Origin: Salinigranum rubrum
GTDB lineage: Archaea; Halobacteriota; Halobacteria; Halobacteriales; Haloferacaceae
DNA: 64,000 nt
Direction of reading: 5' to 3'
NCBI RefSeq assembly: GCF_002906575.1
Contig: NZ_CP026309.1
Span: forward strand, 4,030,001-4,094,000
Part shown: positions 34,300-43,748 of the stretch, piece by piece
Layout of the letters: each line of letters begins with the position of its first letter
Position numbering within the stretch: position 1 is the first letter of the stretch
The notes under the pieces: model-generated
Databases searched by the model: none
Seen by the model: only the letters and a program-made list of their open reading frames with translations
Told to the model about the DNA's origin: nothing
Made by a program: the position numbers and the translations under genes

Positions 34300-37200
34300 C
34301 TACATGAAGTCCGCAATCCCGGACTGCTTGTTCTGGTCGTTCTCGAACACTGATTCGAGCGACTTTTCGAGCACTTCGAGACGCTGTTTGGTGTAGGGTC
34401 GACAGTCGTACTCGTCGGCGACCCTGATGGCCGTCTCCATGTACTTGTTCACCGACCCGCGGTGGACGGTGAGGTTCACCCGACCGCCGCACTCGCGGCA
34501 GTCGCCCGTCAGTGGCACGCGCCGGTACTTCTCGCCGCAGTCGAGACAGCGCGTCTCCTGCCGCGAGAAGGCGCGGAGGTTCCCGATGAGGTCGGGGAGG
34601 AAGTGGTACTCGATGACGCGCTCGGCGACGTCCGTCTCGTCGACCGATCGAAGCTTCCGCGCGAGTTCGAGCTGGGCGTCCATCTTCTCCATCATCGAGC
34701 CGAGCGTCTTGTACGCGGAGAGGTCGGGTCCGAGGGCGATGTTCGAGGTGTCGTGGCTGTGTTCGAAGCCGTGGTACTCGTGGTCGGTGTCGAGCGTCTC
34801 CTCGGCGATTTTTATCTCCACGGACTCGGGGTCTGCCATCTCCAGGGTGGCCTCGTAGAACTCTCTGGGGTACTCGCGGACGATGTCGACGTTGTGTGCC
34901 TCGTCGTCGATCTCGGAGGGGTCGATGCGCGAGGACATCACCAGCGGGGCGTCCATCTGCCCGCCGCGCTTGTCGGGGAGGAACTCCTTCGAGAAGTTCA
35001 ACAGGCCGTCCATGAGGAGCATGACGCAGTCCTCGTCCCCGTCGCACTGAGCGACGTAGAGGTCGTTCGCGACGAGCGAGTGCGTGTCGGAGACGGTCAC
35101 GTTGTAGGTGAACGCGATGTCCGAGGCGACGGGTTCGACCGACGTCACCTCGTCGAGCCAGACGTCCGTGCTGCCGTCGCCGAAGAGCCGCTGCGGTCGG
35201 AGTTCGGTCGACGCCAGTGCGTTCGCGAGCGCGTCTCGTTTCCGGTCGAGGGCGAAGCCGACGGTCTCTGCGAAGCGGGCAGCGTTCTCCGAGGTGATCT
35301 TCAATACCCACGATTCGAACTCGGGCGTACCGTCGTAAAATTCGGCGATGACACCAGTGTCGTGCGTTCGCGTCTCCCGGTAGACCTTCGTTGCGATACC
35401 GAATCGCTTCAACGCCGCCATCAGGTCGTCTTTCAGTTCGTCACTGACGGTGTGGGCGCGGACCTCGACACGGTCACCGGAGGCGCTCCCGTCACCGCTG
35501 AAGTAGCCAGCGAGGAAGCCAGCGAGGGAGTCGGCCGGAGCCGACAGGACTGCGTCGGGGATTCGCTTCGAGGCCGCGTCGGAGCCGACGTCGAGGACGT
35601 CGGCGAACACGGCCGTGACGAGTCGGCTCGAGACGGTCACCTTCCACTGGTTCTCCTCGTAGGCGTCGGCCGAGAGCGAACGCTCGAAGATCTCGATAAT
35701 CTGGTCCCGTACGGACCGGTCCGGGGTACAGATCGTCGTCTGGTAGCACTGGCCGGGTTCGCGGCGGGTGAACCCCTCCGCCGCGTAGTAGCCGAGCAGT
35801 TTCGAGAACCCCTCGTCGATTTCGAGGTAGCGGTCGACCTCGGCGGTGTCCCGCCTAGCCGCGAGCGTCACGTCGTCGGGGATCCGCCGGAGCAACTCCT
35901 CCTCGTCGAACAGTTCGAGCAGCACCGAGACGGGCACGCTGTCGCGACTGACCCAGTTGTAGACCGTCGACGTGCTGACTCCCAAGGCCGTCGCAATCGG
36001 CGTCAGGTACTCGTCGGCGTCGGTCGCACCATCGAAGAGCTCTTTCAGTCGCTCCGTCCCGATACCCCGAACGACGAGGTTTTCGGGTGGAATCGTTCCG
36101 GCGTCGAGCAGTTCTTCGAGCAGGTCGTATTCTGCGTGAGCACCCTCGAAGTCGACGCTGCGAGGAGTGGGAATCAGCTGTCCCGGTTCCAACTCTATCG
36201 CGGAGGTCCGCTCCAGTTTCTCGCCCGACCACCGCAACAGGTCGTGGTCGGGGGTCACGGTCAGTTCCCGGCCGCTCCGCGTCTCAACTCGAACGAGATG
36301 GTCGGTCGAGTGATGCTTCGAGACGGCCTCAACGGGTTTCATCACGGTGTACCCGTTGGCATCGACCGACGGGACCCGGATGTCGCAGTCGAGTTCTTCC
36401 ACCAGCGTCCCGAAATCGTCGGTACGGGGGTTTTCGAGCCGTTCTTCCACGACCGTCTCGATACGCTCGTGGTGGCAGTCACCGGACTCGTCCTCGTACC
36501 AGATTTTCGTATCCGGGTGGAAGCAGTTCCGTCGCTTCGCCGCGTGGAAGTACGGATGGGCGTACCCGACCGCCGCCGAGGTGAACCCCACGACTCTGCC
36601 GACGACGGCCGCCGACGTGTGCGGGGCCATCCCGAACACCAGTTCGCCGACGAGGTCCTCTCGTGACTCGACCTCGTAGAAGGGCGGGAGGTCGTAGAAG
36701 CGCCGCAGGAGGTCGTCGACGAAATCGGCGGTCTTGAGCATGTGCTCCGCCGCACCATCGGAAAGAACGATGTCCTGTACCTTCAGTTCGACCAGTTGGT
36801 CGTCGAAGCGGAGCGGTTCGCCGTCGACGTCGGTGTCGTAGCCGAGGTCACGGAAGTCGTCGGCGGTGACGTCGAGTTCCGCGGGGCGAACGGAAGTAAC
36901 GGGGAGGTCCGTCATGTCGTAGCGGACGGTGCCGTCCTTGAACGAGGTCACCCCGTGTTTCGCTCGCAGTATCCCCTTCTGGAGGGGTTCGGGCGTCTTG
37001 TTCGACGAGGTGAGCCCCTTGACGCCCTTCAGAATGTCGAACGAGGCCTCGCGTTCGGCGACGTCCTGGAGGGCGTCTCGAAGTTCGGTGTTGAGGTCGA
37101 TCGACTGCCACGCGGCCGAGGAGATGTCGCGGTCGCACCGCCCGCAGTGGACGCGACCCCCTTCGTCGGGTTCGATCACCTGCCCGCAGTCGTCACACTC

Positions 37201-39354
37201 GTAGTGTGGGTCGGTGTGGGCCGCACACTCGGGACAGCGCGTCTTGTACGTGTCCGTCCCGCACTCTGAGCAGCGCCGTCGGCCGATCTGTACGTCGAAC
37301 TGTCCGCGTCTTCCGTTCTCCCCGCGTGCGCGTGCCGCGGCGCTCACGTCGCGCTGGCTGCCGCCGGCCTCGCTGATGGGAAAGAGGGTGTGGACGGCGG
37401 GCGAGAGGTCGCGGCTCTCGGACTTCTCGGGCCGGCCCATGCGCGCTCCGACGCGGGTGGGCGCACGCTCGCGGATCCGGAACGGGGCGACGTCGTTGAC
37501 CGCCTCGACGGCGTTTTCGCCGTCGTCCCACGTGCGGGCGTGCTCGGACAACCGGTCCCACGTCCGTTCCAGCCCGGGTGTGAAACCCAGCGAGCGGACG
37601 AGCGGTTCCCACGTCGCGATTCGAACGTCGTCGTCGGTCTGTCGGTGTTCGACGAGGAGCGTCTCCAGCGCCCGCGTCGTCTCCTCGGTGCGGGGAAGCA
37701 CGAGCGTCCCCGTCCGGCGTTCGGACGTCGGGTCGAGCGCGACCCCACCGTCGGCGGTCGCCTCGGTGACGTGCCCGGCCTCGACAGTGTCAGCCAGCGC
37801 CTCGAACGCTTCGACCGAGAGGTCGTGCCACAGGTACGTGTACGCCGGGTGGAGCGGGCAGTCGTGCTCCGTGGCCCACGCGAGCGCCTCGGCGACGGTG
37901 GGGTTCGAGAGGTCGACGTGCGGGTCGTCTTCGAGCGCCTGGAGGTCGCCGCCCGCGTGTTCGAAGTCCTGTCGCCACCACTCCACGGTGTAAGAAGAGG
38001 GCGCGAGCGGGTGGTTGTTCTCGATGAACTCGCCGTAGTTGACGAGGTACTCCCCGAGGTCGAGGATGGCCTCGACGCCGTTTCTGAGTTCCAGCGCCTC
38101 CCGGGGGTCGTCGATGCGGCGGACGTCGCCGTTCGCCAGCCTGACCGTCGGTCCCTCGATGGAGTCGACCGGCACGACGCCGGCGGCCTTGCCGGGCCGT
38201 TCGGTTTTTATCTGGGTCCCCGTCGCGAGGAAGTCGTCGACGAGGTGCATCGTCGCGGGGTGGACGCCGGCGGTGGCGAACCCGTGGTTGCGTGCGCGGC
38301 CGTATCTCAGTCGAAAACCGCCGGGCATCGACGGGTGGCCGAACACGGGGCGGCCGGCGATGAGGTCGCGGAGGAACTTCGTCGCCGGTTCGACGCGGGG
38401 AGGTCCGACGGGTTCGTCGGCAGGTGCCGTCTCACCGTCGTCGTCGGCCTCGCGTTCCGAGTCCTCGCCGGACTCGGCGTCGTCCGTCTCGGCCTGTCCG
38501 TCTTCGTCGTCCGTGCCGATGGTCCCGTCGATGAGGTCCTGGAGCCAGGGCCACTCGACCTCGTCGAGTTTCCGGGTGTAGCGCTGGATCTTCGGCGCCT
38601 TCAGCGCGATTCCCTCCGCGAGAACGAGACACATCCCGCCGCGGGGGTTGTTGGTGTCGACGCGTTCGAGGTCTCTGTACCCGGAGACCTCCTCGTCTCC
38701 CGTCGCCTCGCCGTCGAGCATGATGGGCATGTTCCGGGCGATGAAGCGGGTCTCCTTGTCCTTCGGCGAGTACTGCAGTCCGGTGTCCTTGTCGTAGAGG
38801 TTGACCTCCTCGACGTAGCGTTCGACCTCCTCCGTTCGGGGTTTGTACTCGTCGATGTCGAGGAGCGTCCGGGCGTAGTCCGCGACGAGCACGGAGAGGG
38901 CCTGTGCCGTCCCGCCCGCCGACCGGATGGGCCCGGCGTAGTAGACGTTGACGAACTGGGTGCCGTCGTCGTTGTCGAGTATCTCGACGCGGTCGATGCC
39001 CTCGATGGGCGCGGCGACGACGCCCTCGGTGAGGAGCGCGACGGCCGTCCGGACCGCGCCCTCGATCTTCCCCGCCTTCGACTCGTAGTCGCCCACGCTC
39101 CCCTCGACGAAGTCCGTGACGAGTTCGAGCGCGGCCTCCTCCCGGGACATCTGGCCTTCGAGTTCGCGGACGCGCTCGGCGACGCCCGGAATTTCGAGGA
39201 TGTTCTCGACGCGGTCGGCCATGTCCTTCGCGACGGGTATCTCGACCTCGCAGGTGGGGTCCCACCCCTGCGCCTTGGCCGCTTCGGCGGTCTCGAACGC
39301 CTCGTCGAGGCGGGACTCGATGCGCTCGAAGTAGCGTTCGTCCTCCCGTCTCAT
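34300..39354 (-). CDS. polC: DNA polymerase II (PolD) large subunit DP2, with intein
   Basis: Catalytic subunit of archaeal replicative polymerase D. The ORF is 1684 residues; without the 493-residue intein the mature protein would be 1191, normal for haloarchaea. An acidic haloarchaeal insert lies near residues 275-318. A zinc-ribbon group (RRCSECGTDT, CPECAAH, CDDCGQ, HCGRCD) lies at about 691-745. The catalytic motif N-CDGDED is split by the intein between N943 and C944/C1437. C-terminal zinc ligands are CLDCGEKY and CRECGG, near 1600-1630. The PPC-domain gene ends 13 bases upstream on the same strand. The end is marked by a T-run terminator. Confidence 0.96.
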   Translation of the reverse strand: MRREDERYFERIESRLDEAFETAEAAKAQGWDPTCEVEIPVAKDMADRVENILEIPGVAERVRELEGQMSREEAALELVTDFVEGSVGDYESKAGKIEGAVRTAVALLTEGVVAAPIEGIDRVEILDNDDGTQFVNVYYAGPIRSAGGTAQALSVLVADYARTLLDIDEYKPRTEEVERYVEEVNLYDKDTGLQYSPKDKETRFIARNMPIMLDGEATGDEEVSGYRDLERVDTNNPRGGMCLVLAEGIALKAPKIQRYTRKLDEVEWPWLQDLIDGTIGTDDEDGQAETDDAESGEDSEREADDDGETAPADEPVGPPRVEPATKFLRDLIAGRPVFGHPSMPGGFRLRYGRARNHGFATAGVHPATMHLVDDFLATGTQIKTERPGKAAGVVPVDSIEGPTVRLANGDVRRIDDPREALELRNGVEAILDLGEYLVNYGEFIENNHPLAPSSYTVEWWRQDFEHAGGDLQALEDDPHVDLSNPTVAEALAWATEHDCPLHPAYTYLWHDLSVEAFEALADTVEAGHVTEATADGGVALDPTSERRTGTLVLPRTEETTRALETLLVEHRQTDDDVRIATWEPLVRSLGFTPGLERTWDRLSEHARTWDDGENAVEAVNDVAPFRIRERAPTRVGARMGRPEKSESRDLSPAVHTLFPISEAGGSQRDVSAAARARGENGRRGQFDVQIGRRRCSECGTDTYKTRCPECAAHTDPHYECDDCGQVIEPDEGGRVHCGRCDRDISSAAWQSIDLNTELRDALQDVAEREASFDILKGVKGLTSSNKTPEPLQKGILRAKHGVTSFKDGTVRYDMTDLPVTSVRPAELDVTADDFRDLGYDTDVDGEPLRFDDQLVELKVQDIVLSDGAAEHMLKTADFVDDLLRRFYDLPPFYEVESREDLVGELVFGMAPHTSAAVVGRVVGFTSAAVGYAHPYFHAAKRRNCFHPDTKIWYEDESGDCHHERIETVVEERLENPRTDDFGTLVEELDCDIRVPSVDANGYTVMKPVEAVSKHHSTDHLVRVETRSGRELTVTPDHDLLRWSGEKLERTSAIELEPGQLIPTPRSVDFEGAHAEYDLLEELLDAGTIPPENLVVRGIGTERLKELFDGATDADEYLTPIATALGVSTSTVYNWVSRDSVPVSVLLELFDEEELLRRIPDDVTLAARRDTAEVDRYLEIDEGFSKLLGYYAAEGFTRREPGQCYQTTICTPDRSVRDQIIEIFERSLSADAYEENQWKVTVSSRLVTAVFADVLDVGSDAASKRIPDAVLSAPADSLAGFLAGYFSGDGSASGDRVEVRAHTVSDELKDDLMAALKRFGIATKVYRETRTHDTGVIAEFYDGTPEFESWVLKITSENAARFAETVGFALDRKRDALANALASTELRPQRLFGDGSTDVWLDEVTSVEPVASDIAFTYNVTVSDTHSLVANDLYVAQCDGDEDCVMLLMDGLLNFSKEFLPDKRGGQMDAPLVMSSRIDPSEIDDEAHNVDIVREYPREFYEATLEMADPESVEIKIAEETLDTDHEYHGFEHSHDTSNIALGPDLSAYKTLGSMMEKMDAQLELARKLRSVDETDVAERVIEYHFLPDLIGNLRAFSRQETRCLDCGEKYRRVPLTGDCRECGGRVNLTVHRGSVNKYMETAIRVADEYDCRPYTKQRLEVLEKSLESVFENDQNKQSGIADFM
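35047..36525 (-). other. Intein in PolC, with LAGLIDADG homing endonuclease
   Basis: A protein-splicing element of 493 residues (944-1436 of the ORF). It begins with Cys in CFHPDTKIWYED. Block B is LTVTPDHDLL; the end is TYNVTVSDTHSLVAN, then DLYVAQ, followed by the +1 Cys of the extein. The last residue is Gln instead of Asn and the penultimate is Ala instead of His. The central part has an HTH-like stretch (LGVSTSTVYNWVSRDSV, about 1125-1142) and two LAGLIDADG helices, LLGYYAAEG (about 1187) and LAGFLAGYFSGDG (about 1275), both with acidic residues, so the endonuclease may be active. Confidence 0.92.
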
Positions 39355-39367
39355 CCCTGTTGCTCGC

Positions 39368-39787
39368 TCACAGCCAGAGATCCAGGTCGGTCACGTCGTC
39401 GTGTTCGCGCTCTAAGGGCTCCTCGAACGCGCGGAGGTAGACCTCGCCGGCGAACACGGTCCCCGAATTGAGGTGGCCCGCGAGCGACTGCCCCGAGCGC
39501 CGCGAGAGCACGGCGTGGGTGTGCGCGAACGGTTCGCCGTCGAGGAGCGCGACGTTGCCGACGCACGCCGCGACCTCCAGCGGTTCGTCGAACTGCACCG
39601 AGAGGTACTCCTTGTCCTCCTGGTCGTAGAACCAGACCTCGGCGTCCTGCACGGCACCCATGGCGTTGAACCACGCCGACTCGATTCCCTCGCGCGCGGC
39701 GAACTCTTCGATCTCCTCGCGCCAGTCCGTCCCGTGTTCGAGCGAGCAGAGGAACTCCCGTGTCGGCGTGACTTCCCGATAGTTCAT
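39368..39787 (-). CDS. PPC-domain (DUF296) putative DNA-binding protein
   Basis: A 139-residue protein of the plant-and-prokaryote-conserved PPC/DUF296 family. Family features are the FLCSLEHGTDWREEIEEFA start, AWFNAMGAVQDAEVWFYD, and the metal-binding HTHAVLSRR-like segment near residue 90, followed by GHLNSGTVFAGEVYL. Archaeal members form trimers with a putative zinc site; the function is not established. The start is the ATG at 39787, because it matches the usual family N terminus; an upstream frame extends nine codons to 39814. It sits 13 bases upstream of polC in an apparent operon. Confidence 0.85.
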   Translation of the reverse strand: MNYREVTPTREFLCSLEHGTDWREEIEEFAAREGIESAWFNAMGAVQDAEVWFYDQEDKEYLSVQFDEPLEVAACVGNVALLDGEPFAHTHAVLSRRSGQSLAGHLNSGTVFAGEVYLRAFEEPLEREHDDVTDLDLWL

Positions 39788-39894
39788 AGCCAGGCTATCG
39801 GGAGTGGTCGACAAAAAAGTTCAGTCACGCGTCGGGCGATGCGTCTCCCGAGGTGCGAGTGCGACTGCCGAAAAGCGAGGGCGTACCGACGCGG

Positions 39895-40059
39895 CTAGCG
39901 CCACTCCGGAAGTGTCGACGCCTCTTCGAGTCGCACTGCCATCCAGGCGTCGTCGCAGGTCACGTCTGCGATGATAAACTGCGACCGACCGGGGGCAGAG
40001 TCCACCGAGGCCATGACCTCAGTGTTCGAGGCATCGACGGGAGTGGTCGCATCCGTCAT
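39895..40059 (-). CDS. 54-residue acidic haloarchaeal protein (DUF7556-like)
   Basis: A 54-residue frame starting MTDATTPVDASNTEVMASVD and ending VRLEEASTLPEWR, with one Cys in ADVTCDDAWMAV. It has a textbook leaderless promoter. Short proteins of this type occur widely in haloarchaea (DUF7556, from memory). The function is unknown. It is upstream of the PPC gene on the same strand, with a gap of about 107 bases. Confidence 0.7.
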   Translation of the reverse strand: MTDATTPVDASNTEVMASVDSAPGRSQFIIADVTCDDAWMAVRLEEASTLPEWR

Positions 40060-40081
40060 GTTTGGTACAACGTACCACCCT

Positions 40082-40090
40082 CTTATAAAT
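40082..40090 (-). promoter_or_regulatory. TATA box for the gene starting at 40059
   Basis: Reads atttataag on the minus strand, centred about 27 bases before the ATG; leaderless. Confidence 0.65.
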
Positions 40091-40366
40091 TCGTCGATGT
40101 GTCGAAGACGAATCGGCCAAACAGTCCGATAGTTTCGGACGTTTTTCTGTATTCGATGGGCCTAACGCGCAGCACGTCAATAAATATAACGAACTAGTGA
40201 GCTGTCTTTCAATTACATGGGAATCAGTGCGGGAACCGTCCCGAGTCGGCGCACGCAGTAACGCTCTGCGAACGCGAGGGACGGACGAAAATCACCGCAC
40301 GACGGGACGTGCGTCCGTGATATCCGCTTCGCAGAGTACAAGAGGAGGGGGCCTGTAAGCGGGGGT
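40091..40366 (+). other. Gap with promoter-like A/T patch and inverted repeats, no clear gene
   Basis: A TATA-like ataaatataa at about 40180-40189 is followed by an ATG at 40217 that opens only a 14-codon frame. Further on, cgcacg and cgtgcg (six-base inverted repeat) lie near 40296-40313, and acggac/gtccgt flank them more widely. A short untranslated RNA or a long leader for the CBS gene is possible; I cannot decide. Confidence 0.35.
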
Positions 40367-41212
40367 ATGAACGTAGCCGACGCGATGACGCCACGAGCGG
40401 AGGTGGTCACGGTCGAACTCCCCGGCACCCGTGACGACGTCCTGACCTACCTCCAAGAGCGCGGCTTCTCCTCCGTCCCCGTCGTCAAGCAGACCGACGA
40501 CGGCGAGGAGTACCGCGGCCTCGTCTCCCGAGAGGACCTCATCGAACAGCCCGACGAGGACCAGCTCGCACTCCTCCTGCGGGAGGTTCCGACGACATCG
40601 CCCGACGCGACTGTCGAGGAGGTCGCGGAGCTGATGGTCGACACCGGGGCGCGTCGGGTACCGGTGGTCGACGACGGACTCGTCGGCATCATCACCGTGA
40701 CGGACGTGGTTCACGCCATCGCCAGCGGCGACGCCGACGGTGACGCCGGGGTCGGTGACCTCGCCGCGAAGGACGTGAACACGACCTACGTCGGGACGCC
40801 ACTGACGGTGGCCGAGCGCGAAATCTACTACGCCAACGTCCCCTACGCGGTGGCCCTCGACGACGACGGTCGGATGTGCGGTATCCTCACCGAGGTCGAC
40901 ATCATCGAGGTCGCCCGCGTCGTCGAGGGCGAGGACGACACCGGTGACTCCATCGCCAACCAGGACAACGACTGGATGTGGGAGGGCATCAAGGCCGTCG
41001 GCAACCGCTACATCCCGACGCGGAACGTCGAGATTCCCGCCGAGGCCGTCGAGACGTTCATGACGACCGACCTCGTGACCGTCTCCCGAACCCGGACGGC
41101 GAAAGAGGCCGCGCAGATGATGATCTCGAACGACATCGAGCAGATCCCGCTCGTGTCCGGCGACGAACTCATCGGCGTGGTCCGCGACATCAACCTGCTG
41201 GAGGCGCTCTGA
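40367..41212 (+). CDS. CBS-domain protein (two CBS pairs)
   Basis: A 281-residue cytoplasmic protein made of four CBS motifs, at roughly residues 5-65, 70-125, 133-185 and 225-280. Repeating features are DAMTPRAEVVTVE, PDATVEEVAELMVDTGARRVPVV, TPLTVAERE and FMTTDLVTVSRTRTAKEAAQMM. CBS pairs bind adenosyl nucleotides or SAM and regulate partner proteins. It ends two bases before the glyS start, so the two are probably co-transcribed. The partner is unknown. Confidence 0.9.
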   Translation: MNVADAMTPRAEVVTVELPGTRDDVLTYLQERGFSSVPVVKQTDDGEEYRGLVSREDLIEQPDEDQLALLLREVPTTSPDATVEEVAELMVDTGARRVPVVDDGLVGIITVTDVVHAIASGDADGDAGVGDLAAKDVNTTYVGTPLTVAEREIYYANVPYAVALDDDGRMCGILTEVDIIEVARVVEGEDDTGDSIANQDNDWMWEGIKAVGNRYIPTRNVEIPAEAVETFMTTDLVTVSRTRTAKEAAQMMISNDIEQIPLVSGDELIGVVRDINLLEAL

Positions 41213-41214
41213 CG

Positions 41215-43011
41215 ATGCCGGCGGAGGGCGCGAGCGAGAGCGAGGCCATCGCCGAACTCGCGAAGCGCCGCGGCTTCTTCTTCGGCGCCGCGGGCGCCTA
41301 CGGCGGCGTGGGCGGTTTTTACACCTACGGCCCCCAGGGCGCGTCCCTGAAGCGCAACGTCGAGGACGCCTGGCGCGAACGCTTCGCCGTGCAGGAGGGC
41401 AACCTCGAAATCGACGGCCCCACCGTGATGCCCGAACCCGTCTTCGAGGCGTCGGGACACCTCGACGGCTTCGACGACATGCTCGTCGAGTGTCCCGAGT
41501 GCGGCGAATCACATCGCGCCGACCACCTCATCGAGGATTCGACAGGAATCGAGGAGGCCGAATCCCTCCCCATCCCCGAAGTCGAGGAACTCATCGCCGA
41601 ACACGACCTCGCGTGTCCGAACTGCGGTGCCCCCCTCGCCGGCGAACCGGTCGAGGAGTTCAACCTCATGTTCGACACCACCATCGGCCCGGGGTCGTCG
41701 ACGCCCGGCTACCTCCGGCCCGAGACGGCACAGGGCATCTTCGTCGAGTTTCCTCGATTGAAAGAGTACGCGCGCAACCGCCTCCCCTTCGGCGTCACCC
41801 AGATCGGTCGCGCCTACCGGAACGAAATCTCGCCCAGAAAGAGCCTCGTCCGCACCCGTGAGTTCACCCAGGCGGAGTTGGAGCAGTTCATCGACCCCGA
41901 ACGGGACGAACCGGACCTCTCGACGGTCGCCGACCGCGAAGTCGAACTGTACCCCGCGAGCGAACAGGTCGACGACGACGGGAAGATACTCCAGACCACC
42001 ATCGGCGAGGCGGTCGAGGCGGGTGTCATCGGCAGCGCGTGGGTCGGCTACTTCCTCGGCGTCGCCGACGAGTGGTACGAATCCGTGGGAGTGGACATGG
42101 ACCGGTTCCGCTTCCGCCAGCACCTCTCGGGCGAGCGCGCCCACTACGCCGCCGACTGCTGGGACGCCGAGGCGGAGGTCGACGGCGACTGGATCGAGAT
42201 CGCCGGCTTCGCGTACAGAGGAGACTACGACCTCTCGAAGCACGCAGAGCACGCCAACGACGACTTCACCGTCTTCCAGCAGTACGACGAGCCGAAGGTC
42301 GTCGAACGGGCGGTCGTCGACCCGGACATGAGCGTCCTGGGTCCGGAGTTCGGCGGGGCCGCCGCGGGCGTCGCGGACGCGTTGCAGGAACTGGCCGAGC
42401 GCGACCCCGAGGCGTTCGACGGCGAGGAGGTGACCGTCGAGGTGGGCGACAGCGAGTACTCGGTCCCGACGGCGGTCGCGGACTTCCGTATCGAAGAGCA
42501 GACCGAGTCCGGCAAGCACGTCACGCCGCACGTCGTCGAACCGTCGTTCGGCGTGGACAGAACGGTGTACACCCTCGTCGCCCACGCGATGCGCGAGGAC
42601 GAGGTCGACGGCGAGACGCGGACCTATCTCGACCTCTCACCCACGGTGGCACCGACCGACGTCGGCGTGTTCCCGCTCGTCTCGAACGTCGACGACCTCA
42701 CCGACCGGGCGCGCGAACTGGCGAGTCAGCTTCGGAACGCCGGCTTCACCGTCGTCTACGACGACTCGGGCAGCATCGGCCGGCGCTACCGCCGGCAGGA
42801 CGAGGTCGGGACGCCGTTCTGCGTGACGGTCGACCGCGACGGCCTCGAAGGCGACGGCCCCGAGAGCGTCACGGTGCGCGAGCGCGACTCGGCCGCGCAG
42901 GCCCGGGTGCCGGTCGACGCCCTCGTCGCCGTCCTCGTCGACCTCCGTGCTGGAACCCGGGCGTTCGACGACGTGCTCGACGAGTACGACCGCGTCGCGA
43001 CCGAGGCGTAA
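41215..43011 (+). CDS. glyS: Glycyl-tRNA synthetase
   Basis: A 598-residue class II synthetase of the archaeal/eukaryotic (alpha2) type that charges tRNA-Gly. It has KRRGFFFGAAGAYGGVGGFYTYGP (motif 1 area), a zinc-type pair CPECGESH/CPNCGAP (about residues 92-145), YLRPETAQGIFVEF and GRAYRNEISPRKSLVRTREFTQAE (motif 2, about residues 195-222), and the C-terminal anticodon-binding domain (about residues 485-598). The start is the ATG at 41215. The CBS gene precedes it by two bases, and a dolichol kinase-like gene follows three bases after its stop. Confidence 0.96.
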   Translation: MPAEGASESEAIAELAKRRGFFFGAAGAYGGVGGFYTYGPQGASLKRNVEDAWRERFAVQEGNLEIDGPTVMPEPVFEASGHLDGFDDMLVECPECGESHRADHLIEDSTGIEEAESLPIPEVEELIAEHDLACPNCGAPLAGEPVEEFNLMFDTTIGPGSSTPGYLRPETAQGIFVEFPRLKEYARNRLPFGVTQIGRAYRNEISPRKSLVRTREFTQAELEQFIDPERDEPDLSTVADREVELYPASEQVDDDGKILQTTIGEAVEAGVIGSAWVGYFLGVADEWYESVGVDMDRFRFRQHLSGERAHYAADCWDAEAEVDGDWIEIAGFAYRGDYDLSKHAEHANDDFTVFQQYDEPKVVERAVVDPDMSVLGPEFGGAAAGVADALQELAERDPEAFDGEEVTVEVGDSEYSVPTAVADFRIEEQTESGKHVTPHVVEPSFGVDRTVYTLVAHAMREDEVDGETRTYLDLSPTVAPTDVGVFPLVSNVDDLTDRARELASQLRNAGFTVVYDDSGSIGRRYRRQDEVGTPFCVTVDRDGLEGDGPESVTVRERDSAAQARVPVDALVAVLVDLRAGTRAFDDVLDEYDRVATEA

Positions 43012-43014
43012 GGC

Positions 43015-43608
43015 GTGAGCGAACTCCAGCGACGTCTCGTCCACGCGAGCGGGAGCCTCGTACCGCTGGGGTATCTCGCCGGACTCGTCCCGTGGTCGCT
43101 CGTGCGAGGCCTCGTCGTCGTGAGCGCCCTCGTCGCGACGGTGTTGGAGGTGCTCCGCCTCGGCGTGGGACTCGACTGGGCCATCTACGACCGACTCACC
43201 CGCGACTACGAGCAGGACAACCCCGCGGGCTACGCGCTGTACACCTACAGCATGGCCGGCGTGGCGCTCGTCTTCTCACCGCCCGTCGCCGTGGCGGGGA
43301 TGCTCATGCTCGCCATCGGCGACCCCATTTCGGGTCTCATGGGCTCGCGCGACGTCGGCGAGACGAAACGGGCCACGACGCTCCTCGTCATGTTCGGCGT
43401 CTGCCTCCTCCTGGCGGTCGGAACGTTCGCCGCCGAGGGCCTCGGGGTAGATGCGTCGGCGCTCCTCGCAGGTGCCGTCGGTGCCGCCGGGGCGACCCTC
43501 GCCGACGGTATCAAGCCCGTGGTGGCGGGCTACGTCGTCGACGACAACCTCTCGATTCCGCCGACGGCGTGCGTGGGGATGTGGCTCGTCCTCTCGGTCC
43601 TGCGGTGA
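43015..43608 (+). CDS. Dolichol kinase-like membrane protein
   Basis: A 197-residue membrane protein with about six helices and a GTG start. It has RRLVHASGSLVPLGYL at the N terminus and the CTP-transferase type motif LAIGDPISGLMGSRDVGETKR (about residues 100-120), as in dolichol kinase/phosphatidate cytidylyltransferase-like families. In archaea this would phosphorylate dolichol for N-glycosylation. It follows glyS by three bases. Confidence 0.8.
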   Translation: MSELQRRLVHASGSLVPLGYLAGLVPWSLVRGLVVVSALVATVLEVLRLGVGLDWAIYDRLTRDYEQDNPAGYALYTYSMAGVALVFSPPVAVAGMLMLAIGDPISGLMGSRDVGETKRATTLLVMFGVCLLLAVGTFAAEGLGVDASALLAGAVGAAGATLADGIKPVVAGYVVDDNLSIPPTACVGMWLVLSVLR

Positions 43609-43748
43609 GGGTGGTTCCCCCGAAGGCGCCCCGCCCGGAGACGAACGTCCACGGCCTCCGAAGGGCGGACCGGGCGTCGGACGCTCCCACCCGAGAACGA
43701 AACGCCGCCGCGTAGCGTTTTTGTCGTGACATGCCGTGAGTCGATAGT

